Below, one piece after another: positions 1 to 9,066 of a stretch of 64,000 nucleotides of DNA. Every line of letters starts with the position of its first letter. Position 1 is the stretch's first letter. This DNA comes from Acidobacteriaceae bacterium (GTDB lineage: Bacteria > Acidobacteriota > Terriglobia > Terriglobales > Acidobacteriaceae), in assembly GCA_030037545.1 (NCBI GenBank), contig JASHRF010000060.1, positions 123,712 through 187,711 of the forward strand, in the 5' to 3' direction. The position numbers and the translations under genes were made by a program. Under the pieces are notes generated by a model, which saw only the letters and a program-made list of their open reading frames with translations, did not search any database and was not told the origin of the DNA.

Positions 1-8
1 TTCCCGCA

Positions 9-1601
9 GTGCATGAACTTGTGTGCATGGTGGCACGGCAGAGAAGACTGGCGCTGGTTGTGTTTGCGAGCATCTTTGTGTTGGCCATCGTGTTCGGGCT
101 GCTGCTTTCCGATCGCTACGAGGCGCGCATGGAAATTCTGGTGGAGCAGGCACAGTTGCGCCGTGCCGATCCGGTGCTTACCGGGCAGGCCGATGCGCAG
201 CCCATCGTGAATCAGCAGAGCACCACCAGCGACGAGATTCTCAACTCGGAGATCGCACTGCTGCGGAGCCAGGATGTACTGCTCCAGGTGGTCCGGAGGG
301 CCGGCCTGGACCGCAGCCCGGGCCTGTGGTTCGGAACCGTTAGCGCCATGTGGAGGGTTGCGCAACCACTGCACATGACGGGCATGCTGAGCAGAATCGC
401 AATCGTGCTGCCCATGCTGCGCCAACCGACCCAGGAGGAACTGACCCAGAAAGCGGTGCGGAGGCTGGCCGGAAAACTGCAGATCGAGGTGGTCAAGCTG
501 AGCGACGTGATTTCGATCGCATACCGCTCCCGCGACCCGCGACAAGCGGCCAACGTGCTGCATGTTCTGGGCGATGTCTATTTGAACGAGCACGCGCTGG
601 CGCACCGGCCGGCCGGCGAGGTGCAGTTTTTCGAAAAGCAAACTGCGCAGGCGCATACAGCACTGGCCCAAGCCGAGCAGAAGCTGGTGAGCTTTACCCA
701 GGCCGGCGGAGTTGCCGATGGGGCAACACAGCTGCAGGATGCTTTGAGGCGGCTCAGCGACGGCAAGGCGGCGCAGGATCAGGCGCAGGCTCAGATTGCG
801 GGAACCATCCACAGCATCAGCGCGCTGGAAAGGCAGGAGAACAGCATTCCACCGCGCGAAACCACGGTGCTGAAGAGTTCCGATAGCGCGGTGCTGGTGC
901 AGCAGTTGAAGTCGTCATTGCTCAACCTGGAGATGAAGCGCACCCAGCTGCTGACGCAGTATCAACCCACCTATCCCCTGGTGACGGAAGTGAACCAGCA
1001 GATCGCAGAAGCCGAAGCCGCACTGGCGGACGCGGAGAAGTCCCAGTTGGAGGAAAAGACCACGGACCGCGATCCCGCATACGAGCAGGTGCGCGAGAGC
1101 CTGACCCAGGCGCGGGTGGACCTTGTTGGGCTGGAGGCGCGCGCCACTTCGCTGGCCAGCGAATACGCGGCGGACGAACAGCAGGTGCGCTGGCTGGAGC
1201 AACAGGGAATGCAGCAGCAGGACCTGCTCCGCCAGCAAAAGGCCGCCGAAGACAACTATCTTCTGCTGTTGCACAAGCAGCAGGAAGCGCAAATTTCGGA
1301 CGCTCTCGACAAGCGGCGCATTTTCAACGTAAGCATCGTTCAAACGGCCTCAATTCCGGCACTGCCCATCCATCCAGGTTGGTGGTACGTGCTGTATGGT
1401 GGACTGCTTAGCATTCTGATTGCGTTTGCGGCCGCGGCTGGAGCGGACCGGCTGGATCCGACGCTGCGCACCACGGACGAAGTGGAGGGGGCGCTGCTGA
1501 CGCCGGTGCTGGTGGTGCTGCCTTTGGCGCCGGCTGTGCCCAAGCTGATTGAAGACGGACTCAGCATTGTGCCGCGAGCGAACCGGCAACAATGGAGCTG
1601 A
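9..1601 (+). CDS. Polysaccharide chain-length determinant (Wzz/GumC-type), 5' end possibly outside window
   Basis: Inner-membrane co-polymerase that sets polysaccharide chain length. A first membrane segment lies at about residues 14-33 and a second at about 460-480, enclosing a long periplasmic region rich in Gln, Ala and Glu that looks coiled-coil (about 200-440). A short cytoplasmic tail after the second segment contains an LRTTDEVEGALLTPVL stretch typical of GumC/Wzc-like proteins. The frame is open to the window edge, so the GTG at 9 may not be the true start. The gene is followed by a CpsD-like ATPase-fold protein, the usual pairing in Wzx/Wzy-dependent export. Confidence 0.85.
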   Translation: MHELVCMVARQRRLALVVFASIFVLAIVFGLLLSDRYEARMEILVEQAQLRRADPVLTGQADAQPIVNQQSTTSDEILNSEIALLRSQDVLLQVVRRAGLDRSPGLWFGTVSAMWRVAQPLHMTGMLSRIAIVLPMLRQPTQEELTQKAVRRLAGKLQIEVVKLSDVISIAYRSRDPRQAANVLHVLGDVYLNEHALAHRPAGEVQFFEKQTAQAHTALAQAEQKLVSFTQAGGVADGATQLQDALRRLSDGKAAQDQAQAQIAGTIHSISALERQENSIPPRETTVLKSSDSAVLVQQLKSSLLNLEMKRTQLLTQYQPTYPLVTEVNQQIAEAEAALADAEKSQLEEKTTDRDPAYEQVRESLTQARVDLVGLEARATSLASEYAADEQQVRWLEQQGMQQQDLLRQQKAAEDNYLLLLHKQQEAQISDALDKRRIFNVSIVQTASIPALPIHPGWWYVLYGGLLSILIAFAAAAGADRLDPTLRTTDEVEGALLTPVLVVLPLAPAVPKLIEDGLSIVPRANRQQWS

Positions 1602-1648
1602 GGTTTATCTGCGCATGCCAGCATTTGTCTGAAGGAGAAAGCAAATAT

Positions 1649-2401
1649 ATGCCCACCCGCTCGACATTACGCAGGGTTCTCGATCAATCGATAGCCGAGG
1701 CTGGCGGGAGAGAGCGCCTGCATTCTGAGCCGGCAACGCCGCGTGTGGGGATGCCGGTTCCGTTGAGCGGTTTCACTCCTGAGCCGCCAACGCTCGAAGA
1801 GCTGCAGATTGTGCAGAGGGTTTTCTTTCTAGCCGGAGATGCGATTCCGCGCGCGGTGGTGTTTTGCGGAGTGGAAGAGGGCGATGGGGCAGATGCGGTG
1901 TGCGCGCGAACGGCGGAAATACTTTCGTCGCTGGTCAGCGAGACCGTGTGCCTGATGGATGCCAATCTGCGGGCTCCGACACTGCACCTTCGTTACGGAA
2001 TCGACGAGGCATTCCGGTTCCGGAACACGGCGAAAGGGTGCGAAGGCGACCCTGTCGGCCCCATGCGCGGGCCGAGCCTGTGGGTTTTACCGTCAGGCGC
2101 GCTAAAGGATGCGCGGCCGGGCTTCTCGCCGGAGCTGGTGCGCGCCCGCCTGGCCGTGTTGCGCGAAAACTTTGGATTTCTGTTAATGATCGCGCCGCCT
2201 TTGAGCACGGCGGCGGAAGGTTTCCTCCTGGGCCAGATGGTCGACGGTGTGGTGCTGACGGTGATGGCTCACTCCACCCAGAGGGCGATTGCGCTGAAGG
2301 TGCGCCGCAACCTGGAACTGTACAACGTGCGCGTACTGGGCGCAGTGCTGAGCGAGCGCCCGCGTAAAGCGGCAAGATTCGGCAGATCGAAGCGAACCTG
2401 A
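1649..2401 (+). CDS. CpsD/CapB-like tyrosine-kinase-fold protein lacking a P-loop
   Basis: 250-residue cytoplasmic protein at the position of the Wzz partner kinase. The ATG at 1649 is chosen over the upstream ATG at 1592 because a GAAGGAG ribosome site lies at 1631-1637. The fold is recognisable from the Walker A'-like CLMDANLRAPTLH stretch. The normal Walker A GxGKS/T is replaced by GVEEGDGADA with no lysine, and the Walker B-like position reads LLMIAPP where active BY-kinases have IDTPP. No C-terminal tyrosine cluster is present. It is probably a non-catalytic regulatory partner of the chain-length determinant. Confidence 0.7.
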   Translation: MPTRSTLRRVLDQSIAEAGGRERLHSEPATPRVGMPVPLSGFTPEPPTLEELQIVQRVFFLAGDAIPRAVVFCGVEEGDGADAVCARTAEILSSLVSETVCLMDANLRAPTLHLRYGIDEAFRFRNTAKGCEGDPVGPMRGPSLWVLPSGALKDARPGFSPELVRARLAVLRENFGFLLMIAPPLSTAAEGFLLGQMVDGVVLTVMAHSTQRAIALKVRRNLELYNVRVLGAVLSERPRKAARFGRSKRT

Positions 2402-2543
2402 AGAGTCGGGTTTAGCTCTTGATGCACGCTGCCGGGTGCGGCGTCTGGTCTTAACATGGGTTGCGTGGTGTGACTCAGAGGGCGAAGCTATTGCCTGATT
2501 GCAGGCTCTCGCTTCGCGCAGGAGAAGCAACAAGGGGCAATAC

Positions 2544-4145
2544 GTGCAACAGGACGCAATCTCCGACCGCGAGTCATCGGCGGGCTCTGCCGCCCATGCG
2601 CCTACTGGCCGTGAAGGCATGCCGGCAGGCGGGCGTCTGTTCGTTCACGACGTGGCGCTGACCATGGGCGCTGAAGCAGCGACGATGGGATCGAGCCTTC
2701 TGCTGACCGCGATGCTCAGCCGCTGGATGGGCGCGCGGCCGTTGTCGGAATATCTGCTGTTGCGCCGGGTTCTCAGTTGGACGGTAGCAGCCACGCTGCT
2801 CGGCCTGGCCACCGGACTGCCCCGCTATGTGGCGCATTGCGCGGGCAACGCACGGCGTGGCGAGTCCGCATACTTTGTGGCCGCTCTGGTGTGCATGGCG
2901 CCGGCTGCAGCCATTGCCGGCGGCATCATGGCGTTGAATCGCGCCATGTTCGCGCGCTGGCTCTTTGGCAATGCCAATGAGGCCGGCCTGGTGATCGCGC
3001 TGGCGCTGCTGATTTTCGGTTTCTCGCTGCACCGCGCGGTCTACGGCTACTATCGCGGCCTGCTGGAGATGACTCGCGCCAATCTGCTGGAAGTGACGAA
3101 CGCCGCGGTCCTGCCGTTGGTGGTGGTAGTAGCCCTGGTCCATCGCCAAACGGTGGCCGCGATGATGTGCGTGACGGGCGCGCTCATGGTGGTTTCGGCG
3201 GCTCTGTTTGCGGTCCCGGTGTTACGCCGGCTGCGCAGCGCTGAGCTGCAGTTGCGCGCGCGCTGCCGCGAGCTGCTGCAATATGGCGTTCCGCGCGTGC
3301 CGGGGGAGTTTGGCGCGGCGGCCATTACCGCGCTGGGACCCATGCTGGCCGTTCATTATGTCAAGATGGCCAAACTCTCTCCCTTGCTGCTAGGGCTGAA
3401 CATGCTGCTCGTGGTTGGGTATGCAGCGGGACCGCTGGGCGTGGTGCTGCTCTCCAAGGTGAGCATGATGCTGGGCCGCAACCAGCATGAAGCAGTGCAG
3501 TCGAGGTTGCGCATGCTGGTGGCGGGCGTCATGGAACTCTCAGTATTTGCGTGCATCCAGCTTGCCATCTTCGCGGACGTGGTGGTGCGCGCCTGGGTGG
3601 GGCCGGGATTCGAAAACCAGATGGGCGTGATTCGCCTGGTGCTGCTCGCCATTCCTCCTTACCTTTTCTTCATGACCCTGCGCAGCACCATCGACGCCGC
3701 CACTGTGAAACCACTCAATACCGCCAACGTGATGATCAGCGTGGCGGTGTATGTGGGGCTGATCGTGGCGTGGATCAAGCTCTTCTCGACGCCATCGCTG
3801 CTGGCGGGGATTGCCGGTTCGTTGCTGGTGTCGCAAGTGCTGCTCGCCGTGCTTACGGCGCGGACCTTCCGGCGCTTCTACGGGTTTGGAATTCCCTGGC
3901 GGAGGCTGGTCCCATCCTTTGCCGCCGCGCTGGCGCTGGGCGGCGTAGCTTTGGGCTTTCGCGCATGGCAGAGCGGCACCGTGCCGGTGGTTGAGGCCGT
4001 GGCCGTGGAAGCCGCTCTGGCTGCAGTTTACTTCCTGGTGCTGGCTCGGCTCGGCTCGGGATGGATTTGCTACACCTGGAACGTCGGAGTGCTGCGCCGT
4101 TCAACTTGGCCAGTGCCGGTGGAAGGCCAGGGAGGCGCAAGATGA
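2544..4145 (+). CDS. Oligosaccharide flippase (Wzx/MATE-like)
   Basis: Polytopic membrane protein of about 533 residues with roughly 12-14 hydrophobic segments, matching lipid-linked oligosaccharide flippases of the MVF/MATE clan. The GTG at 2544 is preferred because AGGGG lies 10 bases upstream at 2533-2537; an upstream in-frame ATG at 2499 is less well supported. The first hydrophobic segments begin with a TMGAEAATMGSSLLLTAM stretch. The end overlaps the next gene by ATGA, so the two are probably co-translated. Expected role: moving undecaprenyl-linked repeat units across the inner membrane. Confidence 0.8.
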   Translation: MQQDAISDRESSAGSAAHAPTGREGMPAGGRLFVHDVALTMGAEAATMGSSLLLTAMLSRWMGARPLSEYLLLRRVLSWTVAATLLGLATGLPRYVAHCAGNARRGESAYFVAALVCMAPAAAIAGGIMALNRAMFARWLFGNANEAGLVIALALLIFGFSLHRAVYGYYRGLLEMTRANLLEVTNAAVLPLVVVVALVHRQTVAAMMCVTGALMVVSAALFAVPVLRRLRSAELQLRARCRELLQYGVPRVPGEFGAAAITALGPMLAVHYVKMAKLSPLLLGLNMLLVVGYAAGPLGVVLLSKVSMMLGRNQHEAVQSRLRMLVAGVMELSVFACIQLAIFADVVVRAWVGPGFENQMGVIRLVLLAIPPYLFFMTLRSTIDAATVKPLNTANVMISVAVYVGLIVAWIKLFSTPSLLAGIAGSLLVSQVLLAVLTARTFRRFYGFGIPWRRLVPSFAAALALGGVALGFRAWQSGTVPVVEAVAVEAALAAVYFLVLARLGSGWICYTWNVGVLRRSTWPVPVEGQGGAR

Positions 4146-5635
4146 GCAGCACAACGATGCGATGGGCAACTCCGGGCCGGATGCTCGTACTGCCGCTGGC
4201 AGCGCTTCTGCTGGTGCTCACGTTGCGCCAGGCGCTGGGTATTTCAGCGGGGCCGATGCTGGTGATTGCAGCCTTTTTTGCTGCCATCCTCACGCTCATC
4301 GTAGTGGTCAGACATCCGGCCGCGTTCATTATCCCGGTTCTTTTTTTACCGCGGCTCAAGGAGGTTGGCGTCCTGGACAGATTTGGACCGGCCAGCGGCT
4401 GGACAGCCTTGCAGGTGGCCTGCAGTCTGTTGGGTGTGGGCATCTTCGCGCGCTGGCTGGGGAGTGCGCGGCGCCAGGGCGCATTCCTGTTCCCTCCCCA
4501 TCGCGAATTGTCCGCGCCGGCGACGGAAACAGGTCTTCCGCCGAGCCGGCCCATCACCGCGTTTCTCGTCTTTGCGGCGGTGGTGGCGTTGAGCTACCTT
4601 TACACAGCCGCGCCGCACTACGGCACCCAGAAGCTGGCGGCGTTTGCCACGCTGGGTTGCGGGATGTTCTTCGCGCCTTTCCTGCTCTTCAAGAGCGAAC
4701 GGGACTTTTGGGATATCACGGTGGGCGCCACGCTGTTTGCCATGATGGTGGCTGCCAGCAGCCTGAGTTTCAGCGCCACCGGAGCCATGGGCGCCGAGGA
4801 TAATCCCGCTCACATCGGCAAAGGCCAGGTGATCGGACTGGCCATCCTGCTTCTGGTGTACGCGCCCATCAAAAACCGCTGGCGGCGCCTCTTTGTGCTG
4901 TTGGTTTGCATTCCGGCGCTGGCCATCGGGTTGGTGTCCGCGGAAACACGCGGACCGCTGTTCTCGCTGCTGTTCGTTCTGCTCCTGAGTTTCTTTCTCG
5001 ACTCTTTCCGCTCTCCGGTGTTGTCGCGCAGGCAAATGGCGTTTGTGGGCGTAGCCCTGGTGGGCGCGGTCATGCTGCTTTCGGCCTTCTGGTTTTACGG
5101 CGCCGAGGAGTTCAAGTTTCAATACAAGGCTACAGAGATTGTGAACCTGCTGGAAGGCGACAACGAAGCCAAAGGCACGGCCGTGGAGCGGCTGGTTTTT
5201 TATAAAGCTGCTGTGCAGCTATGGACCCAACGGCCCGCGCTGGGCTGGGGGGTGGGCGGCTGGAGCATGGCGTACTGGCAGAACGACACCCGCGAGTATC
5301 CGCACAATCTTTTCCTCGAGGTGCTGGTGGAGGAGGGACTGATCGGGCTGTTGGCCCTGCTGTTTTTTCTCAGGTCGGTATTCCGTCATCTGCGTCTGCA
5401 TTGGCCCGCAGTACAGAAGAGATTCCCCTGCCTGCTTCCGGGCTTGGTCTACCTGGTCTCCATCGCCATGTTCAGCGGCGATCTGGATGACGATCGCTTC
5501 ATCTGGTTCTGGTGCGGCACGGTGCTGGCCGGTTGCTGGCTGTCATCGCGCCTGCTTGCGCAAGCTTGCTCTGCGCCTTCCGATTCTCCTGCTTTGGCGG
5601 AATCGGTGGCGGATTCGGTTGCCTCGGCTGATTGA
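4142..5635 (+). CDS. O-antigen ligase/polymerase family protein (Wzy/WaaL-like)
   Basis: About 497 residues with ten or more membrane segments and a large periplasmic loop, the organisation of Wzy polymerases and WaaL ligases. In the second half a loop contains AETRGPL, and later GWGVGGW followed by EYPHNLFLEVLVEEGLIGL, the typical PHN...LE..vE.GliGl signature of the Wzy_C family. The ATG at 4142 overlaps the flippase stop codon. In a Wzx/Wzy cluster it most likely polymerises repeat units; ligase and polymerase cannot be told apart from sequence alone. Confidence 0.8.
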   Translation: MSSTTMRWATPGRMLVLPLAALLLVLTLRQALGISAGPMLVIAAFFAAILTLIVVVRHPAAFIIPVLFLPRLKEVGVLDRFGPASGWTALQVACSLLGVGIFARWLGSARRQGAFLFPPHRELSAPATETGLPPSRPITAFLVFAAVVALSYLYTAAPHYGTQKLAAFATLGCGMFFAPFLLFKSERDFWDITVGATLFAMMVAASSLSFSATGAMGAEDNPAHIGKGQVIGLAILLLVYAPIKNRWRRLFVLLVCIPALAIGLVSAETRGPLFSLLFVLLLSFFLDSFRSPVLSRRQMAFVGVALVGAVMLLSAFWFYGAEEFKFQYKATEIVNLLEGDNEAKGTAVERLVFYKAAVQLWTQRPALGWGVGGWSMAYWQNDTREYPHNLFLEVLVEEGLIGLLALLFFLRSVFRHLRLHWPAVQKRFPCLLPGLVYLVSIAMFSGDLDDDRFIWFWCGTVLAGCWLSSRLLAQACSAPSDSPALAESVADSVASAD

Positions 5636-5667
5636 CGAAAAATGTGCGGGACTTTGGAGGTTCAGAA

Positions 5668-7221
5668 ATGAACGTATATCTGCAGATGCCGGAATTCGCA
5701 AGCGAAGCGCTTCGCGCCCGGCTCGGCTATGCGTTCCGATTGTTTTGCGCGATCTATGGTCACCGTCCGATTCTCGATGCCCGGGATGCAGCGCCATGGG
5801 ATGTGACGATTCGCTATCGCGATGCCATGGCCGGCGCATCGATTGCGGATGCGCGCACGGTTTGGCTGTGCCGTGGGTTGCGCGAACGCGATCCGCGCGA
5901 ACCCGCGCCGCCGCCGCTGAAATACATGCGCGAGGGAGTGGTCACCTTGCTGCACTATGCCCCGGAACGGAGCCATGCTCCCGATTGGATCGGCGAGATC
6001 TTCGAATGGGTTTCGTGCGCCGACGAATACAGCGTGACGCAGCGAGACAGCGTCGGCAGGCCGCCGTTTGAAGCCGCCTACGCGGGCCGCCACGGCGTCG
6101 ACATGCGGATTCCCTATGCCGCCCTGGCAATGCGCGCGCTACAACGGGAGATCTGCCGCGTGGTGCCGCGCGCTCCCGAGGGTCCGCGCGCACCCGAGGG
6201 GCTGGAGGGTCACGCCGTGATTCCGACCCACGACGCGGATTATTTTCCGGCCGGCCGCATGCACGCCGTTCGCCGGCTGACCCGGAATGCCGTGGTTTCG
6301 TGCCTGCTCCAGAAACGGCCCGCTCTGGGACTGCGCCAAGTCGGCCACGCGATTCAGGTAGCGTTCGGAGCAGCCAGAGATCCGCTGGACCAGATTGTGA
6401 ACGTGGTGGAACAGGAACTGCAGCAGGGAATCACCTCGAGCTTCTATTTCCTAGCCCGCAGCGCGCATCGACTGGATGCCGGATATGCGTTGTGCGATGA
6501 GGGCGTGATCGAAACCATGCGCTGGCTTCAAGCTCGCGGTATGGAGATTGGACTGCATGGATCGTTCACCAGCCTGGAGAAGCCAGGTGAGCTGGAGCAG
6601 GAGCGCACCATTCTGGAGGAGAGCGGCGTGCAACCGCTGGGCGGGCGCCAGCACTGGCTGCGCTTTACACTGGATCGCCTGATCGCGGAAGTGGAGAATG
6701 CTGGCCTGCAATATGACACCTCGATCGGCTGGTCAACGCGGATCGGGTATCGCGCCGGCGCGTGTTTTGCTTATCCGCCTTATGACTTCGCCGAGGAAGC
6801 TCCAGCGCGATTCCTGGAGTTCCCACTGGTGGTGATGGACCAGGCGCTGCATGCGCCGCGCGGGCACGAGGGCCAGCTTTTCCACGAAGCAGCGAAGATG
6901 ATCGCTCAAAGCCGGCGCCTGGGATGGGGCGGCATTTCGCTGCTGTGGCATCCGGCTGCATTCGGCACCGGGTGGTTACCGGCAGAAGTGGGTGAGACTT
7001 ATTGGCGTCTGGCGGAAGACCGGCTGCGCTGGAACGACGCCTGGCTTAAGGGTTCGCGATTTCTGGAGATGGCGGGCGAGCGCTATGTTGAGGCCGGACT
7101 GCTTCCGGCCGGGGCGCCGGCGCCGATGGCGCAGCAATATTCGTTGCCCACGTTTGCCGGACCGCGCAGCAGCGCATCGCCGCAACCCGTTGCCCTCGCG
7201 GACAACGCCTGGAGCGCCTAA
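5668..7221 (+). CDS. Polysaccharide deacetylase family protein
   Basis: 517-residue protein with a NodB-like signature in its middle: a THDADYF motif (equivalent to the metal-binding HDxD of carbohydrate esterase family 4) and later EIGLHGSF, with LLWHPAAFGTGW near the C-terminus. The first 170 residues form an extra N-terminal domain of unknown function. The ATG at 5668 is preferred because GGAGG lies at 5656-5660; the longer frame from 5632 lacks a comparable site. It may trim acetyl groups from the exopolysaccharide. No signal peptide is visible, so a cytoplasmic or precursor-level role is also possible. Confidence 0.7.
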   Translation: MNVYLQMPEFASEALRARLGYAFRLFCAIYGHRPILDARDAAPWDVTIRYRDAMAGASIADARTVWLCRGLRERDPREPAPPPLKYMREGVVTLLHYAPERSHAPDWIGEIFEWVSCADEYSVTQRDSVGRPPFEAAYAGRHGVDMRIPYAALAMRALQREICRVVPRAPEGPRAPEGLEGHAVIPTHDADYFPAGRMHAVRRLTRNAVVSCLLQKRPALGLRQVGHAIQVAFGAARDPLDQIVNVVEQELQQGITSSFYFLARSAHRLDAGYALCDEGVIETMRWLQARGMEIGLHGSFTSLEKPGELEQERTILEESGVQPLGGRQHWLRFTLDRLIAEVENAGLQYDTSIGWSTRIGYRAGACFAYPPYDFAEEAPARFLEFPLVVMDQALHAPRGHEGQLFHEAAKMIAQSRRLGWGGISLLWHPAAFGTGWLPAEVGETYWRLAEDRLRWNDAWLKGSRFLEMAGERYVEAGLLPAGAPAPMAQQYSLPTFAGPRSSASPQPVALADNAWSA

Positions 7222-7256
7222 AAGGCAAAGAACCGGAGCAGCAAAGGAGATCAACT

Positions 7257-8000
7257 GTGGCAGAGGAGCAATTGGTGGTGGTGGCGGGGCTGGGCGAAGT
7301 TGGCCGGCCGCTCATGAATATTCTGGCGCGCACCTATGCATGCGCCGGAATCGACATCGATCCGGTAAGTATCGACGGCCCGGTATCGGTGCTTCACATC
7401 TGTTATCCTTTTCAGATTCCCAGCTACGTGCAAACCACGGCGGATTACATGCGCCGTCTGCGTCCGGGGCTCACAGTCATCCACACCACCGTTTCCCCGG
7501 GTACGACCCGCCAGGTGCAGGATGAGATTCCCGATGCGCTGCTGGCCTTCAGCCCGGTGCGGGGCAAGCACGTGCGCATGGAGCAGGACATGATGCGCTA
7601 CAAGAAATTCGTAGCCGCGCCCACGCCGCAGGCTGAAGCGGCGGCGCTCGATCACCTGCACGGCGCCGGATTTGAGACCGGGACCTTCCCTTCACCTGAG
7701 ATCGCCGAGCTCGCCAAGCTGCTGGAGACCACCTATCTGGGCGTGCTGATTGCGTGGGCGCAGGAGATGGAGCGGCTGGCTGCGCAATATAACGGCAGCT
7801 TTGACGATGTGAACCGCTTCGTGACGGAAGTCGACTTTTTGCCTGCGCACGTCTTTCCGGGCGTGATCGGTGGCCATTGCGTGCTGCCCAACATCGAGCT
7901 GCTGCGCTCGCGCGTGGAGTCGCCGTTTCTCGACCTGGTGGTGGAATCGAATTCGCTGAAGGCGCACGGCTCGCCCGTGGGTGCGGGAGCAAATCAATGA
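7257..8000 (+). CDS. Short UDP-glucose/GDP-mannose dehydrogenase-like protein
   Basis: 247 residues starting at GTG 7257 behind AAAGGAGA. A Rossmann GLGEVGRPL opens the protein, SPVRGKH and EIAELAKLLETTYLGVLIAW follow the central helix region of nucleotide-sugar 6-dehydrogenases, and VIGGHCVLPN resembles the catalytic cysteine loop GGHCxPxD. The family is normally about 420-440 residues; the third, UDP-binding domain is absent here. It lies directly upstream of WbpB/D/E-like genes, where WbpA (UDP-GlcNAc 6-dehydrogenase) would be expected. Whether the short form oxidises a sugar is unknown. Confidence 0.65.
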   Translation: MAEEQLVVVAGLGEVGRPLMNILARTYACAGIDIDPVSIDGPVSVLHICYPFQIPSYVQTTADYMRRLRPGLTVIHTTVSPGTTRQVQDEIPDALLAFSPVRGKHVRMEQDMMRYKKFVAAPTPQAEAAALDHLHGAGFETGTFPSPEIAELAKLLETTYLGVLIAWAQEMERLAAQYNGSFDDVNRFVTEVDFLPAHVFPGVIGGHCVLPNIELLRSRVESPFLDLVVESNSLKAHGSPVGAGANQ

Positions 8001-9052
8001 CCAAAATGATCAGAACCGGCTTGATTGGTCTCGGCTACTGGGGCCCGAACCTGGCGCGCGTGCTGGCCCAGGCGCAGAAGAGTGAATTCACCGCCGTCTG
8101 CGACCTGGACCCTGCGCGGCTCAACCGCATGGCGCGCCAGTATCCCGGGACACGCACATTTACCGATGTGAATCAGTTTCTGAATTCGGATGTGGAAGCA
8201 GTGCTGATCGCTACGCCCATCGGCACGCATTATGAACTGGCGCGGCGCGCGCTGCTGACCGGCAAACACGTCTTTGTGGAGAAACCGCTGGCCGATACCA
8301 GCGCGCGGGCTGCGGAACTGATGGAAATGGCGGCCAGGCTCGACCGCAGGCTGATGGCGGGACATACCTTCGTTTACAGCCCGCCGGTGGTCAAGATCAA
8401 GGAGCTCATCGACTCCGGCACACTGGGCGATGTGCGCTATCTCAGCTTCTCGCGCGTGAACCTCGGCCTCTACAACAAGGACGTGGACGTGGTGTGGGAT
8501 CTCGCCGTCCACGACGTCTCCATTCTTCTTTATTGGCTGGGCGAGATGCCGGAGCGCGCCTGTTCCTTCGGGCGCTGCTGCGTGCAGCGCGCCAAGCGCG
8601 ATGTGGCCAATCTCTGGTTTCAGTTTCCCAGCGGGCGCGTGGCGTGGTGCGAGGTGAGCTGGCTGTCGCCGCAAAAAATGCGCCGCACCTGCATTGTCGG
8701 CTCCGAACGCATGGTGGTCTACGACGACACCGAGCCCAGCGAGAAAGTGCGCATTTACGACCGCGGCGTGAATCTTCGGCGTCCGGAGAACTTCGGCGAG
8801 TTCCAGCTTTCCTACCGGCTTGGCGATATGGTGGCGCCGCATCTTTCCAACGCGGAGCCTCTGCTGATCGAGATTGATCATTTTCTGGATTGCATTGAAT
8901 CGGGTGCGGCTCCGCGCACCGACGGCAAATTCGGCCAGGACGTGGTGCGCGCCATCGAGATGGCCAGCGATATCGGGTGGAAGGCGGGATGCGCGCAGGA
9001 AGAGCTGCTGCTCAATAGAATGGGCCGCGAATTGGCCGAGAAGGCGGCCTGA
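7997..9052 (+). CDS. Gfo/Idh/MocA oxidoreductase (WbpB/WlbA-like)
   Basis: 351 residues from the ATG at 7997, which overlaps the previous stop by ATGA. The N-terminal Rossmann motif is GLGYWGPNLARV, followed by HVFVEKPLA (the EKP motif with the catalytic lysine) and VDVVWDLAVHDVSIL in the substrate domain. Homologues of the WlbA/WbpB type oxidise the C3 hydroxyl of UDP-N-acetylglucosaminuronic acid. The two genes downstream encode an N-acetyltransferase and an aminotransferase of the WbpD and WbpE types, which supports the same pathway here. Confidence 0.8.
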   Translation: MTKMIRTGLIGLGYWGPNLARVLAQAQKSEFTAVCDLDPARLNRMARQYPGTRTFTDVNQFLNSDVEAVLIATPIGTHYELARRALLTGKHVFVEKPLADTSARAAELMEMAARLDRRLMAGHTFVYSPPVVKIKELIDSGTLGDVRYLSFSRVNLGLYNKDVDVVWDLAVHDVSILLYWLGEMPERACSFGRCCVQRAKRDVANLWFQFPSGRVAWCEVSWLSPQKMRRTCIVGSERMVVYDDTEPSEKVRIYDRGVNLRRPENFGEFQLSYRLGDMVAPHLSNAEPLLIEIDHFLDCIESGAAPRTDGKFGQDVVRAIEMASDIGWKAGCAQEELLLNRMGRELAEKAA

Positions 9053-9066
9053 GGAGAAGCGCAGAA

